Assembly: GCA_023014335.1 (NCBI GenBank)
Contig: JAECYW010000005.1
Location: 1,240,001-1,304,000, forward strand
Direction: 5' to 3'
Length of the DNA: 64,000 bases
Origin: Galerina marginata
Taxonomy: Eukaryota; Basidiomycota; Agaricomycetes; Agaricales; Galerinaceae
Within the stretch, counting starts at the first letter, position 1. Each line of letters begins with the position of its first letter. A model generated the notes under the pieces. It saw nothing but the letters and a program-made list of their open reading frames with translations. It was not told the DNA's origin and searched no databases. Shown here piece after piece: positions 47,236 to 58,688 of the stretch. Both the position numbers and the translations under genes were made by a program.

Positions 47236-48955
47236 TTAAGCCGGGTCTTCTTCTTGTGTTTGAGCGAGCATCTCACATTCAGCTTTATGGTTTATCCAGT
47301 CGCTATTGAAAAAAGTTAATCCTTGTTGTCACTTCTCCAGCAGATTATTCACCTTTTCTGACATGCATGATCGCAGTAAAAGACAGACCGGCATTCCATG
47401 CAAGTCGACTTCTTGGGACTAGGACTGCCCGAATTACGCGCGGGGCATCCTAGATTGCAACACTTCCTGTCGACGCGATATCGTTCACGGATGCTCTTAT
47501 CCGTGATGCCAAGCAAGCGTATGACTTGGGTCCACTGGTCTAGGTACTTCCTTTCGCCTCCAACAACCACCTCTTCCTGAAGAGCGATCACAGTGGGAAT
47601 GGCCAACCGCTCTAAAGACGTCCGGGCTGCCTCGAGAAATGATGGTGTCGCATGATATTTGCACTCATCAAAGTCGTTGCATGTCATACTGTGCTTGATG
47701 TTCTCGAAAATTATGTACCAGGGCACGGCTGCGTTCGAATAACTTCTGTTGGCCAGTTTCAAAGCCACTGCTCCTATTTCGGCCAGACAGGTGTTGGCAA
47801 GGAGCTCTGTGAACAAGGCCATCGTGTTGCTTGCTTGGTCCAGTAAGAGTCTAATAAATCGTTCAGAACTGCAGCCGAGAGAATGAACAAAGGTTTACTG
47901 CATGAAAAGCCCGCTTTCCTCAAGAAGTTCTTGAGTAATGATATCGCTGTCACCGTTTTTCAAGTGTCTCCGCGCAGCAGCCGCGTATTGCCTATGCACC
48001 CCTCCTTCGACGATATGAGGAAAAAAGGGCTCGTCAAGTGCAATAAATTTGCGCAGGGTTGACACCTCCCGTAATAAAGTTTCCCCAACCATTTTCTTGT
48101 GCTTCAAGGCATAATTTACTTGAGAGATGAAGGTCGTGATCTTATATGAGTTGGAAGCAAGGCGTAGATATCCTATGGGCGGCGAGTTTTCTAGGTGATC
48201 GTAGGGGGTAAACATCAAATCAACAGTGATAGCTACGTTCTTCCGGACGGGAGAGTCGGGTGCGGTACCTAACCAGCACTGGAGAACGATCTTCGCTGTT
48301 CTCTCGTCGTACATAGTTCTAAAAGGATTGGACTTTTATCCCGAGTGCAACCTTGAAAGACAGACAACATACTGTTTCATTCCAGGATCACAAAGGAAGT
48401 GATGAAACAACTTTGCGACGATGGCTCTCCTCGAATCAGCAGTAACCCCCACCTGCGTCAAGGTAGAGAAATTCTTCCAAATCACGTCAAGGATGCCCCG
48501 ATAAGAAGAATGGATCTCTTGGAGTATGGCAGCATCCCGGACCTCAGACTCTGATTGGTAAATTCCAGATAGGACATTGATGATGCCCACAGACGCATTT
48601 TCCCAGATGCGTGTGCCTTTTGTCGAGTGGTCTTGTAGGATATGTCCAAGGAACATGGTGGCTGCTCCGGATCTTCGAAAGCGCGGGTCTACCAGGGTGC
48701 CCATTGCAATGTGACTAAGAAAATGGGGATCTGGTACTTCTCTTGCAGCGGCCACTATGGCCATTCTAGGAGTCATTCGCGACATTCTTCGTCTCGTAGG
48801 GCAGGTGTTGGGATTGCATGGGTAAACGCCTTGGGGTGTCGGCAGTTGTAGGAAATCCATCAGCGTTGCAGGTGAGTGAAAGCAGTCAACTTGTTCGAAA
48901 TCGTCCGCCGGAGTTTTCACCTCTTGAAGACACACTGGTCAGTGGCAAAGGGCAT
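47236..48955 (-). CDS. MYND-finger protein, mushroom family (start uncertain)
   Basis: Four or more exons on the minus strand. Helical N-terminal region: MDFLQLPTPQGVYPCNPNTC, IAMGTLVDPRFRRSGAATMF, GHILQDHSTKGTRIWENASV. Middle: TAKIVLQCWLGTAPDSPVRK and EVSTLRKFIALDEPFFPHIV. The C-terminal MYND zinc finger is KCCNLGCPARNSG, CMECRSVFYCDHACQK, then across an intron SDWINHKAECEML, ending EEDPA. The Cys/His spacing is complete. This architecture (long helical region plus C-terminal MYND) is abundant in Agaricales. Its role is unknown, probably protein-protein contact. The start could be 48955 (MPFATDQCVF with an intron after it) or the ATG at 48860. Confidence 0.8.
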
Positions 48956-49227
48956 CGTCCAAAGCTCGAACGATAAAGCGATAATGGAAATTGATTTGAA
49001 TCTTGCTCAGGAGTGTAATTGTTGCTCAATCAAAGTCAAAGCATTCGGTTTATATTTTCTAGGGTCCAGCCGTGAGCTAAATGAGGCACAGCCATCCCTG
49101 AAGTCCCCAAAACCGATTCTGACGAATATGTAGTGTTTCTGAAGCCATACAGTAAGTTTATTAAATCTTCTATCGTACAACAATATTATGGCTAATTCAT
49201 ATCTCAAACATCAAAGAGGAAATGCGC

Positions 49228-50441
49228 TCAGTCGAGTTCATCATAGTACTCCCTCTCGAGGATATCCTCCAGCTCATCAAACTCGCGGCGTTGATTTTGG
49301 TCGTTGCTCTGTTGCATGGATTGGCCCATGTTTTGTGCGTGGTGGCCGTGCTTGTGCATGAAGCCTTTCGCGGCGCGGAAGCTAGTTATTCATAAGGGTT
49401 AGTTCAGAACACTGGTTTCATCCGGAGAAATATACGAACACTGCGCCAAACCTTCCAGGCTCGCGGGCCTCCAGGTCTTCATCAAAATCGCGCGCGTCGA
49501 GCTCTTCGTCAAACTCGCGGCGTTGGTTTTGGTCGTTGCCCTGCTGCATGGATTGGCCCATGTTTTGTGCGTGGTGGCCGTGCTTGTGCATGAAGCCTTT
49601 CGCGGCGCGGAAGCTAGTTATTTATAAGGATCAGTCCAGGACACTAGTTTCATCCGGGAAGGTGTACGAACACGGCACCAAACCTTCCAGGCTCACGGGC
49701 CTCCAGGTCTTCATCAAAATCGCGGGCGTCGAGTTCCTCGTCAAACTCGCGACGTTGGTTCTGGTCATTGTTCTGAGGGATGAATTGCCCCAAATTCTGC
49801 GCATGGTGGCCGTGCTTGTGGACTAAACTTTTCGCAACGCGGAATCTATTCATTGCCAATATGTAGGTCAGGATCATCTTCTGGGGGACTTCTCAAAGAA
49901 AGTTGACGAACGCGGCACCGAACTTTCCAGGCTCACGGACCTCCAAGTCTTCGTCAAAGTCACGGAGGTCAAACTCTTCGTCGTCGAATTCTCGTCGGTG
50001 TTGACGATTGTTCTGGAAGTTCTGAGCGTGGTCATGTGCGGAATGGGCCTTGTGGCCAATCTTTGCAACGGCTTTGATGCCTTTGCTAGGAACGATAAAG
50101 TTGAGGGTCAGACCACCGGAGAAGTTGAAAATGGAAGGAAGATGACTGACAAAAGGAGCCCAAGACCGAATGGGCTACGCTCCTCCATATCGTTAACAAG
50201 TTCTCGGCCGAAGAGCTCCTCAAGCTGCTCCCTTGCTACCATAGCATCCTCGACATCAAGGAAGTCGCGACCGTACAAGTCGCTTTCAGCCACGCTTCGT
50301 CTATGAGAGCACAGGAATATGAGTAATCAAACAAGATAAGATGCAAGTAGAGATTACATACTCATATTGCTCAGAGGATGCAGCAAGAGCGGGGATGGCA
50401 AGGAGGGAGGCAGCGAGAACAGAGGTAGCGAGTCTGACCAT
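49228..50441 (-). CDS. Secreted precursor with four His-rich basic repeats (DELD family)
   Basis: Six exons: 50441-50362, 50300-50151, 50085-49912, 49845-49672, 49613-49440, 49381-49228 (906 nt, 301 residues). All introns are in phase 2. Signal peptide MVRLATSVLAASLLAIPALA, then FGRELVNDMEERSPFG. Exons 3, 4 and 5 are each exactly 174 nt and encode a 58-residue unit. The unit runs from a basic His-rich stretch such as FRAAKGFMHKHGHHAQNMGQ, through Gln/Asn text, to Arg-Arg, then acidic EFDEELDARDFDEDLEAREP and GRFGAV. Exon 6 repeats the basic half and ends EREYYDELD. Several donors are GTTCGT, unusual but repeated, as expected after exon duplication. Alternating basic and acidic blocks with dibasic sites suggest a polyprotein cut by Kex2-like protease. 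Confidence 0.85.
49440..50085 (-). repeat. Triplicated 174-nt exon with its introns
   Basis: Exons 49613-49440, 49845-49672 and 50085-49912 have identical length and the same phase. The two lower copies and the start of exon 6 are nearly identical (GRFGAV, FRAAKGFMHKHGHHAQ). The uppermost is more diverged. The intervening introns are also alike (GTTCGT donor, TAG acceptor). Confidence 0.85.
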
Positions 50442-50537
50442 ATTGAAAGTGATGATAAGTTTAAAGTGTGGAAAATGGAGGATTTCTTTTGAAAGGTAGC
50501 GACCAGGCTATCAGTGATGTTGAGAGTTTAGGGGGGT

Positions 50538-50580
50538 GAGACCAGCTGAAGAATCGACCCCACAAGTGCCAGGCTTTTAT
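50538..50580 (-). promoter_or_regulatory. TATA-like plus CAGCTGGTCTC core promoter of the 50441 gene
   Basis: Minus-strand ATAAAA at 50580-50575 is followed 27 bases later by CAGCTGGTCTC (50548-50538), identical to the element of the 8018 and 12865 genes about 38-42 kb away. Confidence 0.65.
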
Positions 50581-51842
50581 CTGTCTTTGCTGCACAGGTT
50601 TGATCCTTTAGCCCCGTCTGTGCGACCTATTATTAGCTTTCATCTATCGTTTAGGGTTTCCGCTTCCTGACTGACATCACCCAAATGATCCCGTCGCAAC
50701 GGTTATGATAGGTTATGATGTGAATCTCTGCCGATGGGAGGGCTCTCTGTAATCCGGAGTAAAAGAAGAGTTGCTTCAAGTCGCGAAGGCTTTTCTGTCA
50801 GATCCGAAGCACTTCTACCAGCGAAGACAAGAAAAATACGACCAAAACCTTTTCCAAGGACCAACAGAGACAGACGCTGTGCCGTTCCTCCAGGATAGGA
50901 AGGATACCTTATCGCCGTATATCATGGTTTCAAGGTCATGTCACCTGAGACTCAAGACCCTCATCAGCTTATCCCTGCCAGCAAGAGCTACCACACAATG
51001 GCACACATACCTTTTTGACCGCGATCACCGCGGAGGCGATGCTGCCAGGTGTTGCCGAAGGCCGTGCAGACGCCGTCCAGGCTGTTGCAAACTAGATCGA
51101 CAATGAGGGCGACACTCCGAAACGTTGTCAGGGAATTGACATTTTCTGGTACGCTTGCAATCAATAAAATACCTAAGATTGGATGTGCGAAACATAAATG
51201 CCAGAAGCTGAGCCATGCTTCTGACCGTTTGCCAACCTGTTCCGTGAGTGGGAGAGTGGTTATGCGTCAGTATATATCTGACGGCATGGTGGGGCCAGAC
51301 AAAGGATCTAGAAATGACCGGGAAAATATACAAGAAGAACGAGTCGTCTGGTTGGAAGCTTTGTGCGAACGATCTGTGGAGAAACGAACCATGGTGCATT
51401 GGTGCACACCAAAAACTGGCAAGAAATGTCGAGCACAAAGAAACGAAATATACGATATTACTATATGGATCCGGTCAGCAAGGAAAAGGAAAAAATATTA
51501 ATCCACTCAACTGATGGGCTTGGAATAGAAACCATTGGTAAACGCTGTAGGGGAGTAAGAGAGGTTTGATTTTTGCCAAGGAGGCTGATATAGAAAGATA
51601 TCGTGAAATTGATCTCAAAGGATATACAAACTACAAGATGGTGACTAGAAGAAAACAGTTAGCAAATGACAATCAGCACGAACACCATGGAGGTTGTATC
51701 GCACAAGGGGTACAAGACTACAAGGCAGAATCTGACCCATTACAATTTTAGCTTCCTCCAAATCGTGATCAGCGCTTCGACAAAAGGGTAGTCCACTGCA
51801 ACCGTTCCAATCGTTTGATAGAAAAAAGCGAGCGAATCAAGT
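50581..51842. other. Intergenic
   Basis: I see no supported gene. Frames on both strands are short and unstructured. Confidence 0.5.
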
Positions 51843-52509
51843 TCAGAACCCTCGCCCTCTGCCACGTCCACCTCTGCCGCCGCCGCCGCGTCCACGGCCA
51901 CCACGCTCAGGAGCACCGCGACCTCTTCCGCGACCTCTGATGTCGTCTTTCTTACGGCCTTTTGGTTTGGGCGCGTCGTCAACGAGGAGGGTGTCTAGAG
52001 GGAGAGCATCGGGGAGGATGAAGTAGCGGACATTGTTTCCGCGGATTGACAGAGTATCCAGCGATAAGGGGTCTCGGTTACGCGTCGTCATCTTCACCGT
52101 CTTGAGATATGTGTTCATTTGCATGTCAACGCCTAAAGCACGAGCTATCAGCATGAACTCGATCTGCCTGGCAAGGCATGAAGACGCACCGGTGATAGTT
52201 CCATGTACAACAGATCCGTTTTTCAACTCGATTGTTACAGTTTCATTGTTTAGTTTCATCAAGAATCTGACATGGAAAACCAATGAGTAATCGGCATTTT
52301 GCAATAGACCAGATGAAGTAGACAAGGTGTCTGCAGGTCCAGTTAGACCGTTACAGATACAACTCTGATGTTGGCTCGCATATCGTCGCCTCTGCCTGAT
52401 AAAAACCAAGTTTCGCCATCATTGGGACGATCATCCACAAGACACTAATGGATTCGAAGGAAAAGCAAAGGAATCGGAAGAAATCTACAACTCACCGAAC
52501 GAGCTTCAT
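51843..52509 (-). CDS. SMD1: Small nuclear ribonucleoprotein Sm D1
   Basis: Spliceosomal Sm-ring subunit. Exon 1 is 14 nt (52509-52496, giving MKLVR with the next exon), then a 229-nt intron, exon 2 (52266-52190) and a third exon starting at 52132. Sm1 motif: [20 protein letters not shown] and [20 protein letters not shown]. Sm2: [20 protein letters not shown], then [20 protein letters not shown]. The C-terminal [12 protein letters not shown] tail is the site of symmetric arginine dimethylation in other species and a nuclear import signal. The first intron is long for this genome. Confidence 0.96.
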
Positions 52510-53523
52510 TTTGATATCGAGATAATGGCCCTTTCTTCAATCCAGTATTTTATTCTGCAGAATATAAGAGATCTGGATAAAACCTCGATTTAGAAGATGA
52601 GGTATGGTACTGGGCAATGTTGGCGATGTTGACCTCAGTGGAAAAGAAGGAACCGGTGGTGTCACGCTTGTCACACAACTTCGTTCTCAACCTCCATCAT
52701 GAGACATAGCATTTCCGAGTCGCACAAATTCTCAGAAATTCCACCGAGCCACGCATTAGCTGAAATTCAGATGGAATGGTCGAGAAATGGTCATTCGTAA
52801 TGTTCATAAATTTTTGAAGTGCTTATTTACGAACTGTGTCACTTTTTTTTTCACCTGCCCAAACGAATCTGGCTCATTTGAAGTTCACATTTCGAAGAAT
52901 AATTGTGGTCAAGCGAATTCCTATTCCAATGGCCACCTTCAGGAGGCTCTCCGTCCAATTCACTTGTTTGTTTATCATTCAGAAAAAAGCACATGTTGGT
53001 GGTGAAAAAGTCCTCAAGAAATCTTTTCGGACCTGGCGGACCATTCCCGGCTTTGGAATACGCTATTAGGCTGACTAGCCAACTCTAGTGCATTCAAGGA
53101 AGAGCTCTGCTTGCCTAAGCGCCGACCTCGTTCTAAAAGCCGTACAATTGGACTGAACCCCAAAGCTCTTGGGCACGTTTCGATTTTTCTATGCTCGGCT
53201 GCCAGTTGGAAAGGAATACATGAAGTGCCACCGCTGCAAGGTATTCCTCGAAAGTTTGTGTACAATGAATCTGTCTTCAGCCCTACCCTGGAGAGTAATA
53301 TTCGCACCCGCTACGTAGCCCTGCCGTTCTATTGTGACTGCTGCACCGATTTGACCTCAACGGCAACGCAAGGACACTCGGTTATCTGTAACCAGCTGCT
53401 CAACTAGATCTTGGGCCGAGAAGACTGGTCTGGATTCAAGATTTCGAGATACATATATCCATTTTCAGTCGTTTTATACACTGGCTTGACTACCATTCCT
53501 TTATGATTCGTATGCCGACGCAA
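52510..53523. other. Intergenic with unconnected frames
   Basis: Plus-strand frames at 52836-53069 (FRKKHMLVV or KKAHVGGEKVLKKSF) and 53111-53407 lack a common structure or good starts. I see no supported gene. Confidence 0.4.
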
Positions 53524-54608
53524 TCACTGCAGCCAGCTATTTCCGAGGAGATCAGTTGCACTTTGTCTTTGGGCAGGGTCGGTAGCAAGGAGAGATTGAA
53601 GGAAAGATGCCGTCGATGGAATATCCTCTTTCGTCAACTTGCTGCTTGAGGTCAACGACGCTTCGATGCTTTCCGGAGCGGCTGGTGGCTGGGAACCAGT
53701 AAGGAGAAGATATGCCTGTGCATGATAGATGACGAGATGCTTCGAGAATGAAAGAAACGAAAGCTTACAGTTGCACCCAGAGAGAAGATGTCTAGTTTGC
53801 TAGAAACGCCGCCTTCCTCTAGAAGAGCTGAGGTAACGTGCATCAGTCAGTCATCGACTCAAATTGGATAAAAGTAATAGACCATGTCCAAAGTTGCTCA
53901 AGTACAGCGCTTCGTCGGAAATATCATCCACTGACTGTGGTGCAAATGGCTGGGATTTGACGACCTTGTAAACATTGCCTTGGGCATCGGTCACCTCTTC
54001 AGCTTTCGCGCTGGGGGACGCAGCCACTGCAGCTGTAATATCAGGTCCTTGTTGAATCCCGGCGAAAAGAATATTTTCGGTGGTTACAGCTGCAGGAGAA
54101 GTCAGTAATTGCATCGATCACTCTGTTAAAGGCAACGCGCACCGCCGTGTATTATTTTCTTTTTCTGGAGAACGGCAAGGGATTCCAGGACGTCAGCAAC
54201 GATTTTCTTGACCGCTGCCAAAGGTAAAGAGCCTCCATTTGCTATTCGAAATGACTCTACGGAGGAGCCCAGGACATGGAGAACAAGAGCAAGGTGTTTG
54301 CCTTTTGGGCTGTCTTCGTAGAAGCTGGAACGAAGAGTGGGAAGTGTCTGGAAACTGTCCTTAAGAGGACCGGCGAGAAGATCGCGCTCGTTAGCAGCAA
54401 TCGGGTCTTGAGTAGCGGCCACAGTATATATTTTAATGGCCTCAATGTCGTTGGGGTCTTTGGAACTGACTGCGAGCCAAGTGGACGAGCGTGGACCCCA
54501 ACCCAGCTTCCGGGTAATGGTCCATTCACCACCTTGCAGCGTTGCTCCTGGTTCGCCAACGAAGTAGCCCACGGAGGAGTTGAGTTGTTCTTCTGCGAAA
54601 GATGCCAT
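53524..54608 (-). CDS. Protein pseudokinase (SRPK-like fold)
   Basis: Several exons on the minus strand, starting MASFAEEQLNSSVGYFVGEP. Kinase N-lobe: GEWTITRKLGWGPRSSTWLA (glycine loop) and EAIKIYTVAA (beta-3 Lys kept), ANERDLL (possible helix-C Glu). C-lobe: LALVLHVLGSSVESFRIANG as in SRPK proteins. The catalytic loop reads IIHGAVTTENILF where active SRPKs have HTDxKPDN, so the catalytic Asp and Lys are replaced. DFG is NFG (YLSNFGHG). KLDIFSLGATAYLLLTG and a final DPAQRQSATDLLGNSWLQ complete the fold. It is therefore probably catalytically dead and a scaffold. A short length (about 300 residues) and missing SRPK insert fit this. Confidence 0.8.
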
Positions 54609-55053
54609 GGGCGTTCGAGTTTCGAATTTGGATGAATATAGTCTTGTCTCTTATCAGTCAATCATTATTCCTAATCATAGCACTGATCAACAAATAACAA
54701 AACCTAATCGTACCGAACGGCGATCCGGGTCTGCATCCGATGCAGGGCGGTGCAGGCGTGGGCGTCGAAGATGTTTATCGAAACTTTGTTTCCCGCCTCT
54801 GAACTACGCCGATATATTCACTGGTAAACCCACTGGATGACTACTTGTGCTTCAATGCTTTATTCTTGTTTAGTCAAAACTAATAGACCTTCAATGGACG
54901 GCGTCCTCAGAGTTCGGAGACGGTTCTGACTGAAACTTGAAATTTCAATTAGACCCCTGGAGATCTGATGGAATGTAACATGGAACGGTCAAGAACGGCA
55001 TTGATTGCGCTCAAGGAAGTTTCCGTGTTATGTACCCCTGATATGCGATTTGG
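54609..55053. other. Intergenic, divergent promoter region
   Basis: Between the pseudokinase start and the core promoter of the secreted gene at 55170. No gene seen. Confidence 0.5.
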
Positions 55054-55092
55054 TATAAAACGACGACAAATGAGAGGGAAAAACTTCAGCTG
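55054..55092 (+). promoter_or_regulatory. TATA plus CAGCTG core promoter of the 55170 gene
   Basis: TATAAAA at 55054-55060, then CAGCTG at 55087-55092, 27 bases later, followed by CGCTCTC. This matches the spacing of the DELD-family promoters with a shortened element. Confidence 0.5.
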
Positions 55093-55169
55093 CGCTCTCC
55101 CACTTGTGTCGTGCTGGTCACTTCTCAAGTCAACTTTCATCCAACCCCCGAAACTTTTCCGCAATTATT

Positions 55170-56295
55170 ATGCGTGCCTTCTCTCTTTTCACCCTTGCTG
55201 CTGCTTTCCTTGGAGGCGTTTCCGCCCTCACCGTGCCGGTTAGACGGGCAGACTTCGATTCCATCGAGTATGTTATTTATGTCTTTGCTGCAACGGTGAT
55301 TATATCTCATCCTCGTTTACTTTAGTGTGCTTGAAGCCCGTGAGCCTGTCAAGCATGCCATCCCCAACCCCATCAAATTCAGCGGTGGTGCTAAGGCGCA
55401 CATGGACAACCTTGGTCTCGTGAAAGGTAGTGCCGAGCGCAAGCAAGTGAAGGCATATCACAGGAAGATCGTTGCCGAGGAAATGGCACGTAACGGAGCC
55501 CACTCTGCTCAAGTTGTGTAAGTAACAATGCCAGTATATCGTCTTAAATCGAGTTATTCATTAACTCTTTTCCCAGTCACTTGGCCCATATGAAGGGGTC
55601 GGTCGATCCCAAGCTACACATCACTGCCGGCTTTTGGGATAAGGACAACAAGAGAATGAAGAGCACTTTCGGAGACCCGCCTCAGAAAGGTCAACTTCAC
55701 CACGTCTATGCTGACCACCATCCCGTCGACCCGACTTACCTCGCCCACGTCACGGCAGCTGGAGGCACCCTCAGACGCTCCTATGACGTAGAGTGAGTCC
55801 TGACCGTGTCTGTTATTCGTTCTCGTTGCTCATAAATCATCTGTTGCAGGGAACTTGAAGCACGCGAGCCCGCTAAACACGCCGTCCCAAACGCTATTAA
55901 ATTCAGCGGAGGAGCAAAAGCACACTTGGATAGCCTCGGTCTTGCAAAGGGAAGCGCTGAACGCAAGCAAGTGAAGGAGTACCACAGGAAAATCATCGCT
56001 GCAGAGATGGCCAAGAACGGCGCTACCTCAGCACGAATCAGGTAAGAGGTTTTATACGTTTCCCTGGAGTTGAAAAACTAACGCCGTTTTACTTAGTCAC
56101 TTGGGACACAGCACTGGTTCAGTTGACAACAAGTACCATGTCACTGCCGGCTTCTGGGACAAGGACAACAAGAGGATGAAGAGCACCTACGGAACCCCGC
56201 CTAAGACTGGTGACCTTTTCCACGTCTACGCTGATAAGGCCAATGCCCACCCTGTTTACAAGGCTGCCGTCGAGAAAGCAGGAAAAGTATTGTAA
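55170..56295 (+). CDS. Secreted protein of two tandem 136-residue domains
   Basis: Five exons: 55170-55267, 55326-55517, 55577-55792, 55850-56041, 56097-56295 (897 nt, 298 residues), introns in phase 2. Signal peptide MRAFSLFTLAAAFLGGVSAL, then two copies of one domain, each encoded by two exons (192 + 216 and 192 + 199 nt). Unit text: LEAREPVKHAIPNPIKFSGG, AERKQVKAYHRKIVAEEMAR, then HITAGFWDKDNKRMKSTFG and HVYADHHP. The second copy starts ELEAREPAKHAVPNAIKFSG. I do not know a function; similar single-unit small secreted proteins are, to my recollection, common in Agaricomycetes. There are no cysteines, unlike most effectors. LEAREP before each unit suggests proteolytic release and also occurs in the 50441 precursor. 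Confidence 0.85.
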
Positions 56296-58688
56296 TCGTC
56301 TGCATTCTGCTTGTGCGTAGTTTACATTATAAATTTAATGGTTGTTGGACTGGAGAGTAGAAAGAGAATTCATTCTGAAGTCAATGTTGCGTCACGTTTA
56401 TTCGGTACGACAAGAGGAGGGACCACGGGAGGAATTACTGACCGATGGATAATATGAGTCTTTAGTGAGGGACATGGAGGTCTAAGTTTGCAGGCTTTGT
56501 GGTCCGTTCTACGTTGGAATAAACATTAGGGGATAGCTTTGGATGTGGATATTTCAAGGGAGGGGACAGGATTCAAACGCGGCCAATGAATGAATAAGCC
56601 TTCATAGCGGAAACAGTCACGATGGTGATTAAAATTGAACAACGAGTAGATTAAAGAAGAGAACTTCTAATGCATTCGGTAGAAGACATTGTCCGATTTA
56701 TATCCCCATCGTTGAGAAAATACGGCGGGTAGACTATCAGGCAAAAATGTCGAGGAAGTCGGGCTGTCATTAAAGCCTGAGACCGAGAATGCATTGTGGA
56801 GGATAAGGTGACTAGTGGGGTGCTTCTAAGAAAACGAGCCAGACTCGAAACTTGATATTAGATGTCGGACGGTTCGCAGCTTTGGAGGCGGAAAGGGTGA
56901 TTAGGCGGGATAGCTTACTGGATAAACATTTGCAAGAAGTAACACATGATGGTGATATCGTGATGACCGTATAATATTATCACATCCTCTGGTCGTGTCT
57001 AGTTGTCGCCTTTGAACAAAAAAGTGATCAGGATGTATCTCAAAAATAAGATTGGAATTACACCCATCGGCGGATAGATTTGCCTCATCAAACCCCAAGG
57101 ATGGGGTCATCGGATATGAACGCTCCTGACAGCATGAGGCTTCTTACAACCAATATCAGTGCATTGTTACAATCCATTCAGAAAAACGGAGGGTCCGTAA
57201 TGAAAGTGTCTTCGATCACTCTAAGAGAAGGTCGGTAGTCAATATCAGGTGCACGGCAAGAAGATGGGCAAATGATTTGTCGAGTTAATTTTTATAAGCA
57301 CTTGCTGCAGTGCGACGATGGTAGGTCTAGACTCTCGAGAATAGTTAACTATTTTTGCATTCAAGATAAATTCCTGGCTTACAGTACTCCGGCTTTTCAA
57401 ATTATCCTCGGATGGAAGCTCTTGCAAGTAAAAGCAATGTTCCACCGATTGCAATATTGGGATTGCGCGTGCCGTAGACGTTTTGCCATGTTACATGTTA
57501 CACCTTGTATCGATAGTTGAACAGAAAGGTCGACGTTCCAACAGATCAGTTATTACATACCAACCTTGGAAAAGGAATATGCCCAAGAAGTAAATGATGT
57601 GGGGACGCTATGATACCGAGCAATCATCAACCCGTCCTTCAAGGAGAAGCAGGATCAGCCAAAATTAACGCGGCGAGTAACCGCTTGGCAAGAATGGAAA
57701 AGAACCAAGGCAATTAAGAAAGTCCCAGGAGAAGAAAAAATACATCGGAAGCATGGAAAAAATGAACCGATCGAGGCCGCTGCACATTATGAGCCCTCAG
57801 GCTGAATCATTCAGCCGTTGAGTGCCTGTGGTACGATGGTTAATAAGGGAATTCGGGAGACACAGCTTCTATATTAAAATTGAAGGATGCGTGTATTTGC
57901 CGCGGAAATATTTCTCGTTGAAGCCGTAGTCATCATTCGTGCCATGGACAACACTTGATTCGTTAGTCGGGACAAGAGGACAGAGACCAGGTTATATTAA
58001 AACACGAAGGGTAGTTGTAAGTGGGCGACCGCTGATTGGGATATCGCGCGCTAAGTTGAGTTTGCAGCTGGCCCGAGAATCCCATCCAGATTCAAAATGT
58101 ATGGTCCGGAGAACCAACCGCTTACAGGTTGTCGGTTTTCAGTGATCAAAATAGCAAGTCGTTCAGTCTGAAGGGCGAACATCGCCTTGGCTGATTGCGC
58201 AGTACTGGGTGCCAAAGCTAACTGACCACATCAACAGATAATCTTCGGTGGGATGGGCTAAATATTGACCCAATAGATGGCATGTGCAAAGAATGCGAGA
58301 CAACGCATAATTCAGCGACTAGAGCCCCAGTACTTGTAATGGCGGATTGGCAAGGCGTGAGAGCTTGATCGTTGGAATATCTCTGCTTCCATTGACAATA
58401 CCATTAGATTGCTGCTGTTCGATGGTCTATAGCAAGCCCGAGATATTCAGAATAAGAGACGAAATTCTGCAAAAAAAATTAGAGGCGACTGTGTGACTGA
58501 ATTGGGGATGTCGAACAGTGGCTATAGGAGAATTTAGAGCAGTTAACGCCAGCTTTGGGGTTGAGACCCTGCCAACCTGACGTACTCTGAGGATTGCCTT
58601 CGTCTGAGCCTTGGAGTCAACTTGAGGGTTAAATTCAAAGAAAGCATTGTGTGACTCTGTGACAAGGCTCACACAGAACGACCACGTG
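56296..58688. other. Long gene-poor region
   Basis: About 2.4 kb with only short scattered frames. I see no gene, RNA or repeat that can be supported. Confidence 0.5.
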
